In this document: in pieces, positions 1-8,997 of the stretch | Position numbering within the stretch: position 1 is the stretch's first letter | How the letters are laid out: each line of letters starts with the position of its first letter | Assembly (NCBI GenBank): GCA_025059715.1 | Contig: JANXCE010000011.1 | Coordinates: 1 to 60,426 of the forward strand | Reading direction: 5' to 3' | Length of the DNA: 60,426 nt | DNA from: Caldimicrobium sp. | Lineage (GTDB): Bacteria > Desulfobacterota > Thermodesulfobacteria > Thermodesulfobacteriales > Thermodesulfobacteriaceae | The notes under the pieces: model-generated | Database searches by the model: none | Told to the model about the DNA's origin: nothing | Seen by the model: the letters and a program-made list of their open reading frames with translations, nothing else | Made by a program: the position numbers and the translations under genes

Positions 1-92
1 CCAATGGAGTTACGAAATTCGCTGCCCTTTAGTCTAAAGGCAAATTCTTTTCTTTGAGATGCATCTTTGATTGCTTCTAGTCTTCGTAGCAT
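1..92 (-). pseudogene. N-terminal fragment of a DDE transposase, cut by the window edge
   Basis: Read on the minus strand, an ATG at 90-92 opens a frame that begins MLRRLEAIKDASQRKEFAF and stays open to the window edge. The same peptide, in decayed form, is encoded at about 19,650 and 34,510 on the plus strand, ahead of a helix-turn-helix and remnants of a DDE integrase core. This is therefore the start of a third copy of the same element, in opposite orientation. After residue 22 it departs from the other two copies, so it may also be damaged. Only about 30 codons are visible, so intactness cannot be judged. Confidence 0.5.
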
Positions 93-195
93 TTTTAAGT
101 TTTTGACGGGAGAGGGGGTAGTGAGAACCTAAAAGGATCTTGACCTTATGCAGGGGAGGCCTTGAACATATGCAAAAAACAAGTTTTAACCCTAT

Positions 196-2532
196 TTAAA
201 ACTGCTCGTATTTCTTTATAACTCTAAATATCTCTAAGGGCTTCTCAATTCCCTCCTTCTCCTTAAAATATTTAAGGATTGATAATTCTACCTTTTTAGG
301 GCGCAAAATCAAATGGCTATTAATATAGCTTATATCAAAATCTTCGGAACCCTTCAAAGTAATTTCCCCTTGTTTAGGAAATAAAAGGTAGATAGGAGTC
401 CTCGAATAAAAGGTGGGATTTCTATCCTTTAAAAGAATTGCCCTTCTTATAATAAGTCCCTCACAAATAACTAAATCCTCTACCGCCTTTTCCTCAACAG
501 GGCGAGAAAGAGCTATCCAAAAGACTTCATCTATAACTTCTATCCCTACAGGAATAGCTGGTCCAAAGATAAATTTTGGTCGCGGATTAAATCCCTGAGA
601 ATATACAAGAGGTAGTTCCTTTCTCCTTAAAACTAATTCAAATAAGCGCTGAATTTCAAGCTGAGAGAGAAACTTTGCTGGTCCTATCTTGTCAAAGTGA
701 ACTTCTAACCAGAATTCCTGCGCCTCCTTAGGCACAACGACAGAACTTTCTTGAACTTTCGTGTAACGCTCTTCATAGTTATCTCTAACCAAAAGATTTC
801 TTACTTCTTGATCGCAAACCCCACACTTTGAACAGGGATTCCACCTACAATCCTTTGTGTATAGTGTTGTTAAAGCTTTTTCTCTCTCTCTAAGCAGAAA
901 CTCCTTAGAAACTCTTAAATCTATATGCTCCCAGGGTAGAACCTCGTTTATGTCTCTTTCTTTTATATAGGAGTTTAAATCAAGGTTGAGAATTTTAGCG
1001 CTTTTAAGCCAGGGTTCGAGGGAGAAATAATCCTCCCAAGAAGCAAGGCGTGCACCCTCTACATAGGCAAGCTCAATCCAAGGTAAGAGTTCTCTACCTC
1101 CTCGAGATAATATTCCCTCTAAAAAACTCTGTTCAGGATTGTGATGTTTAAAGGCCTTGCCTAAATGTCTTCTAAGATAGTCTATCTTCTCTATTGCCTC
1201 CTTTAGGCTCACTTGTCTCTCCCATTGAAAGGGAGTATGGGCCTTAGGAACAAAGATAGAGGCGGAAAAGGTAATCTCCATCTTTTTAAAGTTTTTTTTG
1301 AGTTCTCTGTGTAATTTCACTATTTCCCTAAGATCCTCCTCTTGTTCAGTGGGAAGTCCAAGCATAAAATATAACTTTACTCTTTTGAATCCCTTAGTTT
1401 GAGCAAGTTCAAGTTCCCTAAATAGAAGGCTTAAATCTATTTCTTTGTTAATTACCCTTCTAAGTCTTTCTGAAGCAGCCTCAATGGCAATGGTTAGGGT
1501 AGAGATTCTGCCCCTTTTAAGGAAGTCTAAAATCGTAGGTGTCAAACTACCTACTCTTAATGAGGGAAGAGAAAAAATGTATTCCCTTTGGTAAGATTGA
1601 TAAAATTCTCGATTAAGGAGTTCCACTAATTCCTCTAAGGCGGAATAATCTCCAAGGGAAAGAGACATAAGAGAAGCCTCACGATATCCCGTGGCTTTAA
1701 AGGCCTCTTTTAGCTCTTCTAAAATATCTTGAGGAGTTTTCTCTCTCACAGGTCGATAGTAAAAACCTGCCTCACAGAACCTGCAAGACCGGCTACAGCC
1801 CCTTGAAACTTCTATAGAGATTCTGTCATGAGCAAGGGGAATTAAGGGAATACTGATAAGATGATGTTTTCCCCTTTCATTGAGGTTGTAAAATCTCTTT
1901 TTGGTGTAGTTTTTTAATGAAGGTACATATACTCCTTCAATATCAACTAATTTCTGGTAAAGTTTCTCTTTGTCATATTTATGGTTTCTCCAAGCTTCAA
2001 CAACTTCTAAGACTTCTAAGATAGCCTCTTCCGCATCTCCAATAATGAAGGCATCAAAGATTTCTGCAATAGGCTCAGGGTTTCCTGCACAGGGACCACC
2101 TCCTATAATGAGAGGATCCCTATAAGAGCGCAGATAACTTTTAGGTGGTATTCCACTCAGCTCCAGAATCTGCAAAATATTAGTTACTAAAAGCTCATAG
2201 GCATAGGTTAAGCCAATTACCTGAAATTCCCTTAGTGGTTTTTTATAATTCACACTTAGAAGGGGAAATTTTTTAGCCTTTAGTTTCTGCTCAAAATCTG
2301 GTGCAACCGCAAACACTAAATCGCAGAGATACTGGGCCTGAGAGTTTATGATGTTTGTTAATATGTTTATTCCAAGATGAGAGCGTCCAATTTCGTAAAG
2401 ATCGGGATATCCCAAGCACACTCTTAATTTGGTTTTATCCCAATCTTTTAAAGGAAAGAAGGGCTCTCTTCCCAGGTATCGAGAGGGTTTCTGCACAGTA
2501 AGGAAAATTTCCTCTGGATAATCTAAGCTCAT
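196..2532 (-). CDS. TIGR03960-family radical SAM protein with C-terminal DUF2344-like domain
   Basis: This 778-residue protein has an N-terminal B12-binding-like region (about 30-190, including GGGPCAGNPEP near 144-154). A radical SAM core follows, with the CxxxCxxC cluster motif at Cys246, Cys250 and Cys253. A second cysteine group near residues 560-572 (C-x5-C-x2-C-x2-C spacing) precedes a C-terminal domain of about 200 residues containing a typical SRP/FNPRPKF-like segment. That order matches the TIGR03960 (radical SAM) plus TIGR03936/DUF2344 fusion found in many anaerobes. The reaction is unknown; a role in RNA or cofactor modification is often supposed. It is transcribed divergently from the DUF429 gene with only 17 bases between start codons and no Shine-Dalgarno sequence. 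Confidence 0.88.
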   Translation of the reverse strand: MSLDYPEEIFLTVQKPSRYLGREPFFPLKDWDKTKLRVCLGYPDLYEIGRSHLGINILTNIINSQAQYLCDLVFAVAPDFEQKLKAKKFPLLSVNYKKPLREFQVIGLTYAYELLVTNILQILELSGIPPKSYLRSYRDPLIIGGGPCAGNPEPIAEIFDAFIIGDAEEAILEVLEVVEAWRNHKYDKEKLYQKLVDIEGVYVPSLKNYTKKRFYNLNERGKHHLISIPLIPLAHDRISIEVSRGCSRSCRFCEAGFYYRPVREKTPQDILEELKEAFKATGYREASLMSLSLGDYSALEELVELLNREFYQSYQREYIFSLPSLRVGSLTPTILDFLKRGRISTLTIAIEAASERLRRVINKEIDLSLLFRELELAQTKGFKRVKLYFMLGLPTEQEEDLREIVKLHRELKKNFKKMEITFSASIFVPKAHTPFQWERQVSLKEAIEKIDYLRRHLGKAFKHHNPEQSFLEGILSRGGRELLPWIELAYVEGARLASWEDYFSLEPWLKSAKILNLDLNSYIKERDINEVLPWEHIDLRVSKEFLLREREKALTTLYTKDCRWNPCSKCGVCDQEVRNLLVRDNYEERYTKVQESSVVVPKEAQEFWLEVHFDKIGPAKFLSQLEIQRLFELVLRRKELPLVYSQGFNPRPKFIFGPAIPVGIEVIDEVFWIALSRPVEEKAVEDLVICEGLIIRRAILLKDRNPTFYSRTPIYLLFPKQGEITLKGSEDFDISYINSHLILRPKKVELSILKYFKEKEGIEKPLEIFRVIKKYEQF

Positions 2533-2549
2533 TGATTACAATTTAATAC
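2533..2549. promoter_or_regulatory. 17-base divergent gap, possible overlapping leaderless promoters
   Basis: The two start codons face away from each other across 17 bases. Neither side has a Shine-Dalgarno sequence. On the plus strand a TACAAT (2537-2542) ends 7 bases before the ATG at 2550. On the minus strand TATTAA (2548 to 2543) ends 10 bases before the ATG at 2532. These could be -10 boxes of near-leaderless transcripts, but no good -35 elements accompany them. Confidence 0.3.
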
Positions 2550-3227
2550 ATGTTTTATTTTTTAGGTATAGACCTTGGAGGAAGCAAAAATACTTGGGTT
2601 GTAGCTTTGAAAGAAAATCCCTATGAAAGGGAAAGATTATATCTCTGTGAAGCCCCTCTCAAAAATAATTACCCAGGTAAAATTCCCTTAGAGGAAATCT
2701 TGAAGTTCGCTAAAGAAAACAGGGTGCTAACTGTAGCTATAGATGCACCCTTGAGTTTTTCACTAAACTTGGAAAAAGGCTGGAGGAAATCAGACTTGAC
2801 TTTAAGGAGCTTGCTACCACAAGAGGGGAAGAATTGGGTTCTTTCCTATCATGCTCTTATGGGTATCCCCATAAGAGGCTATCTCTTAGCTCAAAGTCTA
2901 TGTCCCTATGTGGGAACTATTTTGGAAAGCCACCCCAGAGCTAATCTTTACATGATATTGCCTGAAAATAGAAAATATTTAGCTCATAAATACAAGAAAG
3001 GGGGGCTTTTACCAGAGGAAAGGAGTTTTCTCATGAGTTATGTGACTGATTTATTCAAAATTGAGCTTACGGAGGAGGTTATAGATAATTCAGGCCTTTT
3101 GGATGCCCTATTATGTGCCCTGGTAGGTTTTTACTATTGTAGATACCCAGAAAAACTTACTTTTCTTCCACCGGAGGAGGAGGCGATAGGCTTTGGTCCC
3201 TTTGTGATATTCAAGGAAATACTCTGA
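2550..3227 (+). CDS. DUF429 family protein (RNase H-like fold)
   Basis: This 225-residue protein begins with an actin/RNase H-like first strand, FLGIDLGGSKN at residues 4-14. A second acidic strand, VAIDAPLSF, lies near 68-76. Further motifs are ESHPRANLY near 130 and a conserved C-terminal DALLCALVGFY near 187. These are the hallmarks of DUF429, a family predicted to adopt an RNase H-like fold with conserved acidic residues; its substrate is not established. The length is usual for the family. The ATG is the only reasonable start, although no ribosome-binding site precedes it. It lies upstream of mreB with a gap of about 60 bases and may be co-transcribed with it. Confidence 0.8.
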   Translation: MFYFLGIDLGGSKNTWVVALKENPYERERLYLCEAPLKNNYPGKIPLEEILKFAKENRVLTVAIDAPLSFSLNLEKGWRKSDLTLRSLLPQEGKNWVLSYHALMGIPIRGYLLAQSLCPYVGTILESHPRANLYMILPENRKYLAHKYKKGGLLPEERSFLMSYVTDLFKIELTEEVIDNSGLLDALLCALVGFYYCRYPEKLTFLPPEEEAIGFGPFVIFKEIL

Positions 3228-3288
3228 GCTTTTAATTTATCTATTTGGTAGTAAAATTTTCTTTAAACTATTTGTTGAGGTGAAATAG

Positions 3289-4320
3289 ATGTTTTCAAAG
3301 CTTTTTCGAATTTTTTCTAAGGATTTAGCTATTGACCTTGGGACCGCAAACACCCTTATTTATATGGAGGGCAAAGGCATAATTTTGAAGGAACCCTCCG
3401 TGGTTGCCATAAAGGAAGATGGAAAATATAAAAAAGTTCTTGCCGTGGGAGATGAAGCTAAGAAGATGTTGGGGAAAACCCCTGGAACTATTAAAGCGGT
3501 AAGACCATTGCGTGAGGGAGTTATTGCTGATTTTGAAGTCACCGAGGCTATGATTCGTTATTTTATCCAAAAAGTGCATAATAGATCCTATTTGGTTAAA
3601 CCAAGGATAATTGTAAGTGTCCCTACGGGAACTACCCAAGTAGAGAGAAGAGCTGTTAAAGAGAGTGCAGAGAGTGCCGGGGCTCGGGAAGTTTATCTCA
3701 TTGAAGAGCCTATGGCAGCAGCCATTGGTGCAGGTTTACCCATTACCGAACCTATGGCTAGCATGATTGTAGATATTGGCGGTGGGACCACAGAAGTTGC
3801 GCTCATATCCTTAGGTGGAATAGTGATCTCTCATTCCATCAAAGTTGCGGGAGATAAATTAGATGAGGCTATTGTGCAATATATAAAGAGAAACTATAAC
3901 CTACTTATAGGAGAAGCTACTGCGGAGCAAATAAAGATCCAAATAGGGAATGTCTTTCCTGAAGAACCCTATGATACTATGGAGATAAAGGGTAGAGATC
4001 TTGTCTCGGGAATACCTAAAACTATTACTATTACCTCTAAAGAAATTCAAGAGGCTATTAGGGAACCGGTATATTTAATTATTCAGGCAGTGAAACAGGT
4101 TTTAGAAGAAGCACCACCAGAATTATCTGCAGATTTAGTAGATAGAGGGATTGTTCTCTCCGGGGGAGGAGCTCTCCTTAGAAATTTAGATAAACTCCTC
4201 TCTCAAGAGACCGGGCTTCCAGTAAGAGTAGCTGAAGATCCTCTAATATGTGTAGCTTTAGGAGCTGGAATGGCTTTGGATAATTTGGATAAGCTAAAGG
4301 ATATAATGCTTACTGTCTAA
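3289..4320 (+). CDS. mreB: Rod shape-determining protein MreB
   Basis: This 343-residue actin-like ATPase polymerises beneath the inner membrane and directs lateral peptidoglycan synthesis. The phosphate-1 motif [10 protein letters not shown] (about 17-26), the [15 protein letters not shown] phosphate-2 segment (about 162-176) and the C-terminal [11 protein letters not shown] adenosine motif (about 291) are all present. Length is normal for the family. TTGAGGTG lies just upstream of the ATG and serves as ribosome-binding site. No mreC, mreD or rodA follows. Instead a convergent lytic transglycosylase overlaps the last 4 bases, so mreB stands apart from its usual operon but next to another wall gene. 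Confidence 0.97.
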   Translation: MFSKLFRIFSKDLAIDLGTANTLIYMEGKGIILKEPSVVAIKEDGKYKKVLAVGDEAKKMLGKTPGTIKAVRPLREGVIADFEVTEAMIRYFIQKVHNRSYLVKPRIIVSVPTGTTQVERRAVKESAESAGAREVYLIEEPMAAAIGAGLPITEPMASMIVDIGGGTTEVALISLGGIVISHSIKVAGDKLDEAIVQYIKRNYNLLIGEATAEQIKIQIGNVFPEEPYDTMEIKGRDLVSGIPKTITITSKEIQEAIREPVYLIIQAVKQVLEEAPPELSADLVDRGIVLSGGGALLRNLDKLLSQETGLPVRVAEDPLICVALGAGMALDNLDKLKDIMLTV

Positions 4321-4934
4321 AGTCCAGCTCTTTTGTAAACTTCATAATATTGTAAAACATTTTTTACATAATTTATAGTTTCAGAATAAGGAGGTATTCC
4401 TCCATAATTCTTTACTGCCTCTGGTCCTGCGTTATAGGCTGCAAGACTGAGCTTTAGGTCACCAAACTCATCTAATAACATTCTAAGATATCTTGCTCCT
4501 CCATATATATTCTCAATCGGATCAAAGGGGTTAGAAACACCAACAAGTCTGGCAGTTGAGGGAATTAGTTGCATTATTCCCATAGCTCCTTTAGGAGATA
4601 TTGCTAAAGGATTAAAATTTGACTCAACCTTGGCTATTGCCCTTAATAAATGGGGATCTAAATTAAATTTTTTAGAGACCTCCTCAAAAATTTCATTAAA
4701 TTTAAGTTGTAAACTACTTTTGTTAAAATTTTTCTTAAGGAAGGCTAACTGAGAATTAATATCCTTTTTGTTTTTATAGGGTAACTTCATATAAATCTTA
4801 AAATTCCCGTCTAAGGGTATATTAGAATAGTAGCGCTCTCCAGTTTGGGGATCTTCGTAAATATAAATCTTAGAGGCTTGTGAGGGCTCTCCTATCAAAA
4901 GAAGAAAGGCAAACACTAAAAAGGATATTAGCAT
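4317..4934 (-). CDS. Lytic transglycosylase, SLT family 1, with DUF4124-like N-terminus
   Basis: This protein of 205 residues starts with a hydrophobic signal sequence (about 1-20, cleavage probable after SQA). A short DUF4124-like module ([16 protein letters not shown]) comes next, then the SLT catalytic domain from about residue 80. Glu104 in AKVESNFNP is the expected catalytic acid. GAMGIMQL (about 117-124) and LAAYNAGP (near 165) complete the goose-type lysozyme-like fold. It should cleave peptidoglycan glycan strands in the periplasm, leaving 1,6-anhydromuramic ends. Its start overlaps the end of the upstream PP0621-like gene, so the two are probably translated together with folK and dapL. 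Confidence 0.93.
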   Translation of the reverse strand: MLISFLVFAFLLLIGEPSQASKIYIYEDPQTGERYYSNIPLDGNFKIYMKLPYKNKKDINSQLAFLKKNFNKSSLQLKFNEIFEEVSKKFNLDPHLLRAIAKVESNFNPLAISPKGAMGIMQLIPSTARLVGVSNPFDPIENIYGGARYLRMLLDEFGDLKLSLAAYNAGPEAVKNYGGIPPYSETINYVKNVLQYYEVYKRAGL

Positions 4935-5161
4935 CCTTTTTCCCTCTCCTTTGCCATATTGGCTTCAAAACACTCCTTTGAGCAAAAATAGATAGTCGTA
5001 GAGGGATAAATATCCTTAAAGCCCTGATCTTCAGGAAAATATACTCCACAGTTTTCACAGGCCCTCATCGTAAAAGTGCCGGTGTTTTTCTTTAAAGATT
5101 TTTTTCTCTTATAATACCAAAAAATCAACAAAAAGAGAAGGAGCAAAATTAAGTATTTCAT
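4928..5161 (-). CDS. Small membrane-anchored zinc-ribbon-like protein (PP0621-like)
   Basis: This 77-residue protein has one N-terminal transmembrane segment (residues 1-17) and a basic stretch (KRKKSLKK). A compact metal-binding-like module with ACENCG and FCSKEC follows. The arrangement of a short anchor, a CxxCG knuckle followed by VYFPE, and a late YFCSKEC resembles the PP0621 family of uncharacterised bacterial proteins. The cytoplasmic zinc knuckle would sit near the membrane. It overlaps folK by 4 bases upstream and the transglycosylase by 7 bases downstream, so it is clearly part of this operon. Function is unknown. Confidence 0.75.
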   Translation of the reverse strand: MKYLILLLLFLLIFWYYKRKKSLKKNTGTFTMRACENCGVYFPEDQGFKDIYPSTTIYFCSKECFEANMAKEREKGC

Positions 5162-5682
5162 ATTTCGATATTTAGAGAGAGTTTTTCAAGTTTTTGTCCC
5201 TTAAAGAGTGTTTCTCTCTCTAATGCGATCTCCCGTATAGACTTTCCCGAGAGGGGCTCAACAAGTTCTGCTTCGAGATGAAGAAGGGGAAGGATCACAA
5301 AAGCCCTCTCCGTGGCTCTTTCATGGGGTATCTTGAGTAACGAGGTCTCTATGATTCTATCTTCATAAAAAAGGATATCTATATCCATTGTTCTATCGGT
5401 TAAAACCTCTGTTTTTTCTCTGCCTAGAGAAAACTCAATCTTTTTCAACTCGATAAAAAGGGCCTCTGGAGAGAGAAAGGTCTTAATTTTTATAGCCAAA
5501 TTGTAAAAAGGATTTTTACTTTTAAATCCAAGGGGTTCACTTTCGTAAATAGGTGATATTTTCACTATATGAACAGGTATCCCCTTTAGGGCACTCAAGG
5601 CTTTCTTTATATTTTCTAAGCGATCTCCTAAGTTGGTTCCTAAGGAGAGATAGACACTCTTTAAAGGTTCAAGGTAGCCAAT
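5158..5682 (-). CDS. folK: 2-amino-4-hydroxy-6-hydroxymethyldihydropteridine pyrophosphokinase; non-standard start
   Basis: HPPK transfers pyrophosphate from ATP to the pterin in folate synthesis. The protein shows the expected first strand VYLSLGTNLGDR (codons 5655 to 5620), SPIYESEP, and the catalytic segment TDRTMDIDILFY, followed by IPHERATERAFVILPL. The first ATG/GTG/TTG in frame is a TTG at 5598, which would delete the essential first strand. Upstream the frame stays open to a stop near 5754 without ATG, GTG, TTG or CTG. An ATT at 5682, preceded by AGAGG about 10 bases earlier, is the best candidate start and gives about 174 residues. That start lies inside the last codons of dapL. Function is clear; the start is uncertain. 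Confidence 0.85.
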   Translation of the reverse strand: MGYLEPLKSVYLSLGTNLGDRLENIKKALSALKGIPVHIVKISPIYESEPLGFKSKNPFYNLAIKIKTFLSPEALFIELKKIEFSLGREKTEVLTDRTMDIDILFYEDRIIETSLLKIPHERATERAFVILPLLHLEAELVEPLSGKSIREIALERETLFKGQKLEKLSLNIEI

Positions 5683-6818
5683 CTTTTTACAGCCTCTTTT
5701 AATCTTTCTATTCCCACAGTCAGAGCTATTCTGAAATAACCTTCTCCACTCTCACCAAAACCCTTCCCAGGAGTAATAACAATGGCAAGCTCTTGAAGAA
5801 CCTTTTTACAAAATTCACCAGATGTATAGTTAGCAGGCACCTTTGCCCAGAGATAAAAGGTAGCGGAGGGTTTTTTTAACTCATAACCAAGTTTTCTTAG
5901 GGCTTCATACAAAAAATCTCGCCTTTCCTGAAATACCCTTCTTAGGGGAGGCACTAAGTTTTCAATTTTAGAGAGGGCATAGGCCCCAGCCTCTTGAATT
6001 GCGGTAAATACGCCAGAGTCCATGTTGCTTTTAATTTTAGCTAATCCTTGCACCAATTCCCTATTACCTACTGCAAACCCTATACGCCATCCGGTCATAC
6101 AAAAGGTTTTTGATAAACTATGGAACTCAATGGCCACCTCTTTTGCTCCATCAATCTCAAAGATACTTAGAGGCTTCTCTTCAAAATATTGTTCTATATA
6201 GGCAGCATCGTGGGCAATTATGAAATGGTATTTTTTAGCTAAGGCAATAGCCTCTTTAAAAAATTCCCTTGTGGCCATGGCACCAGTAGGATTGTTGGGA
6301 TAATTAAGCCAAAGTATTTTTGTTTTCTCTAAGATATTCTTAGGCACAGAGGTTAAATCTGGCAAGAAATCCCTTTCCCAAGTTAAAGGCAAATAATAGG
6401 GGGTCCCTCCTGATATAAGAGTGCCCAGGTGATAAACAGGATAGGCTGGATCGGGGCATAACACCACATCTCCTGAATTGACAAAGGCTAAGGGAAAATG
6501 GGCTATACCTTCCTTAGACCCAATGAGTGCCACGATCTCTGCCTCGGGATCAAATTCTACATCAAAACGCCTCTTCATATACTCCGCACAGGCCTTACGA
6601 TAAAAGATGCTTCCCGGATTAGAAGGATATCGATGATATTCCGCCTTTTCTAAAGCTCTCTTGGCAACCTCTACAATTTCCGCGGGAGTAGGGATATCGG
6701 GATCGCCAATTCCCAAATCAATAACCTCCGCTCCTTCCTTTAATTTTTCACTTTTCAATCTATCTATTTCCACAAAAAGATAGGGCGGTATTTTTTTCAA
6801 TCTTTCCGCTAATTCCAT
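5661..6818 (-). CDS. dapL: LL-diaminopimelate aminotransferase
   Basis: This 385-residue fold-type I PLP aminotransferase converts tetrahydrodipicolinate directly to LL-diaminopimelate, the lysine and peptidoglycan precursor. Key segments are IDLGIGDPDIPTP (33-45), YPSNPGS, NYPNNPTGA (172-180) and SLSKTFCMTGWRIG, with the PLP lysine at about 237. IGDPDIPTP and the SKTFCMTGWR loop favour DapL over aspartate aminotransferase, though closely related aminotransferases cannot be excluded by eye. The ATG is preceded by AAGGAGTGGGCC, a strong ribosome-binding site. The gene follows the universal stress gene by 13 bases and runs into folK. Confidence 0.88.
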   Translation of the reverse strand: MELAERLKKIPPYLFVEIDRLKSEKLKEGAEVIDLGIGDPDIPTPAEIVEVAKRALEKAEYHRYPSNPGSIFYRKACAEYMKRRFDVEFDPEAEIVALIGSKEGIAHFPLAFVNSGDVVLCPDPAYPVYHLGTLISGGTPYYLPLTWERDFLPDLTSVPKNILEKTKILWLNYPNNPTGAMATREFFKEAIALAKKYHFIIAHDAAYIEQYFEEKPLSIFEIDGAKEVAIEFHSLSKTFCMTGWRIGFAVGNRELVQGLAKIKSNMDSGVFTAIQEAGAYALSKIENLVPPLRRVFQERRDFLYEALRKLGYELKKPSATFYLWAKVPANYTSGEFCKKVLQELAIVITPGKGFGESGEGYFRIALTVGIERLKEAVKRLATLNL

Positions 6819-6831
6819 GGCCCACTCCTTA

Positions 6832-7650
6832 TTAATTTTTGACTATCAAGACTCCTCGGTCTGTATTATTTAAAACTTTTTCAGATACCGAACCAAAAAT
6901 CATCTTAGAGATGCCCTTTAAGCCTCTATTCCCCATAACGATGAGATCTATATCTCTTTGCTTAGCAACCTCTAATATTAGCCTTGAGGGCTCACCTACA
7001 TACAATAAAAATTCTCCATTTAGATTGTACCTTTTTAGAATTTCTCTGGCTTTTTCCAGGGCCTCTTCCGCCTTTTCCTTTAAGGTGAGATCCTTAGCCA
7101 CTGCTAATACATAGAGAGGTAAATCCATCCTTTGGGCAAGCTCGCACATGAAATCAACTGCTTTAAGCGAAACCTCTGACCCATCTGTTGCTCCAAGAAA
7201 GCCCTTACCTCGCAAATCAGCGTTTCGCGGGACAATGAGAACAGGACAAGGGGCTATCGGAACTACGCCTATAGTTGCACTTCCTATCAATAATTTAGCT
7301 AAGCCTCTTATACCCCTCCTACCCATAACAATTAAATTTGCCTGCACTTCCTCCGCAGTTTTAGCTATACCTTCCTCGATAGAATCAGAAAGTATTATTT
7401 TTGTCTCTACATCAATATCCCGCTCTATAGCCTCCCTTTTAACCCTTTCCACAACCTCCCTTGCTCTACTTTTTTGAGTCTCTACTTCCTCAATTGCTAT
7501 ACTCATATGTTCAGGGTTATAATAAACTACATTTAGAACAAATAACTTAGCTCCACATCTCTCTGCTATTTTTAGAGCTATTCTTTCCGCACCAAAACAA
7601 GCCTCAGACCCATCAGTTGCTAATAACATAGAACAGATCTTGCTAAACAT
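6832..7650 (-). CDS. Tandem universal stress protein (two UspA domains)
   Basis: Two UspA domains are fused in 272 residues. The first ends with the ATP-binding pattern G-2x-G-9x-G-S (Gly110, Gly113, Gly123, Ser124). The second carries GNRGLKGISKMIFGSVSEK near 240-258, with the same spacing. Each domain starts with an ATDGSE motif, near residues 11 and 154. Family knowledge suggests nucleotide-binding cytoplasmic stress proteins; the client is unknown. A GGAGG-containing stretch precedes the ATG. The gene sits 13 bases upstream of dapL, so both may be co-transcribed. About 170 bases without a recognisable gene separate it from ino1. Confidence 0.92.
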   Translation of the reverse strand: MFSKICSMLLATDGSEACFGAERIALKIAERCGAKLFVLNVVYYNPEHMSIAIEEVETQKSRAREVVERVKREAIERDIDVETKIILSDSIEEGIAKTAEEVQANLIVMGRRGIRGLAKLLIGSATIGVVPIAPCPVLIVPRNADLRGKGFLGATDGSEVSLKAVDFMCELAQRMDLPLYVLAVAKDLTLKEKAEEALEKAREILKRYNLNGEFLLYVGEPSRLILEVAKQRDIDLIVMGNRGLKGISKMIFGSVSEKVLNNTDRGVLIVKN

Positions 7651-7822
7651 CTTTGTAAATTACCTCCTCTATTAATCTTTAAATAGAGCAACCGTTAGTT
7701 CAAGCACTAAACTTAAGCCTACTATACCCACCAAGGCATTCAGGGGCGAAAAGATAATCTGAAAAAAAACCCCTTTTCTTCCTCCACAAAGACCTTTTTA
7801 CCCTCATTCATTTTACTTAAAC

Positions 7823-8929
7823 CTATTTGTCTCTTTTACCTTCGATAAATTCGATCACCATTTTACGAGCAACATGATCGGGAAACTGCTTGGGTGGGTG
7901 TTTCATTGTGTAAGCGGAGATTGAAATTAAACTCCCCCCAATACCTCTATCCTTTGCGAGTTTGGCACATCTAATAGCATCTATAGCGGATCCTGCGGAG
8001 TTAGGAGAATCTTCAACTTCGAGTCTTACCTCTACACTCATGGGCACACCACCAAAGTGCTCTCCCTCAATCCTTATGTAAGCAATCTTTTTGTCTTTCA
8101 GCCAAGGAACCCAATCTGAAGGTCCAATATGAATGTTTTCCCAGCCAATATCATAGGGAATCAAGGTGGAAACCGCCTCAGTCTTGGAGATCTTTTTAGT
8201 GGCAAGTCTTCCCCTTTCTAACATATTTAGAAAATCTGTATTCCCTCCAAAATTTAATTGATAAGTTCTCTTTATGGGTATACCTCTGTCCACAAAAAGT
8301 TGAATGAGCGACCTATGGAGGATTGTAGCCCCAAGCTGGGATTTAATATCATCTCCTACTGCGGGAATGCCTCTTTCCTCAAAACGTTTAGCCCATTGAG
8401 GATCTGACACTATGAAAGTGGGCATGGCATTCACAAAAGCAACTCCGGCGTGTAAACAGGCTTCCGCATAAAAGCGAGCAGACTCCTCTGCTCCCACAGG
8501 CACATAGCTTATTAGCACATCTGCCTTCACCTCTTTTAGATGGGCTACCACCTCTTCCAGCTCATCCTCTTTTTCTGGGGATATGACAAAGGTTTTTTCC
8601 TCTGGAAATTCCTTCATGTGCTTGGCCACTCCATCAAGCACTTTTCCTTTGCGCACCTTGACCCCCAGATAGGGAACATCTCTATAAAAAATTGTGGTGC
8701 AATTAGGTGGTGCAAAAATAGCCTCCGAGAGATCTTTACCTACCTTCCTTGCATCTACATCCCAGGCAGCCACAATATCAATATCTCCAGGTTTATATCC
8801 ACCTATATCTGGGAACATAAGCCCTTTGTGAGTATCCACACTTTTAGCCCTATAGTAAAAGATTCCCTGAACCAAAGAGCTAGCACAATTACCCACTCCC
8901 ACTATAGCAAGCCTTACTTTCTTAGACAT
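7823..8929 (-). CDS. ino1: Myo-inositol-1-phosphate synthase
   Basis: A 368-residue NAD-dependent enzyme that isomerises glucose-6-phosphate to inositol-1-phosphate. The nucleotide-binding loop IVGVGNCASSL lies at residues 9-19. The family motifs VNAMPTFIVSD, GDDIKSQLGATILHR, LNFGGNTDFLNM and DSPNSAGSAIDAIR are all visible. The sequence is of the shorter archaeal/actinobacterial type, not the eukaryotic one. In thermophiles the product feeds inositol phospholipids or the heat solute di-myo-inositol phosphate; no partner gene is present here, so the end product is open. It has its own promoter downstream of gyrA and an AGGGGG element before the ATG. Confidence 0.93.
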   Translation of the reverse strand: MSKKVRLAIVGVGNCASSLVQGIFYYRAKSVDTHKGLMFPDIGGYKPGDIDIVAAWDVDARKVGKDLSEAIFAPPNCTTIFYRDVPYLGVKVRKGKVLDGVAKHMKEFPEEKTFVISPEKEDELEEVVAHLKEVKADVLISYVPVGAEESARFYAEACLHAGVAFVNAMPTFIVSDPQWAKRFEERGIPAVGDDIKSQLGATILHRSLIQLFVDRGIPIKRTYQLNFGGNTDFLNMLERGRLATKKISKTEAVSTLIPYDIGWENIHIGPSDWVPWLKDKKIAYIRIEGEHFGGVPMSVEVRLEVEDSPNSAGSAIDAIRCAKLAKDRGIGGSLISISAYTMKHPPKQFPDHVARKMVIEFIEGKRDK

Positions 8930-8963
8930 CCTTAGTCTTTCCCCCTAAGAACTTTTTATCACT

Positions 8964-8991
8964 AAAATAACATAAATTTTTCTGCTGACAA
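8964..8991 (-). promoter_or_regulatory. Likely sigma-70 promoter of ino1
   Basis: On the minus strand TTGTCA (8991 to 8986) and TATTTT (8969 to 8964) are separated by 16 bases, about 35 bases ahead of the ino1 start. The element lies just beyond the gyrA stop codon, so ino1 can be transcribed independently of the upstream operon. Confidence 0.45.
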
Positions 8992-8997
8992 TTAATT

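Noticed and set aside
3325-3639. 104-codon frame antisense to mreB
   Set aside because: Entirely inside a conserved gene, with no family similarity or ribosome-binding site.
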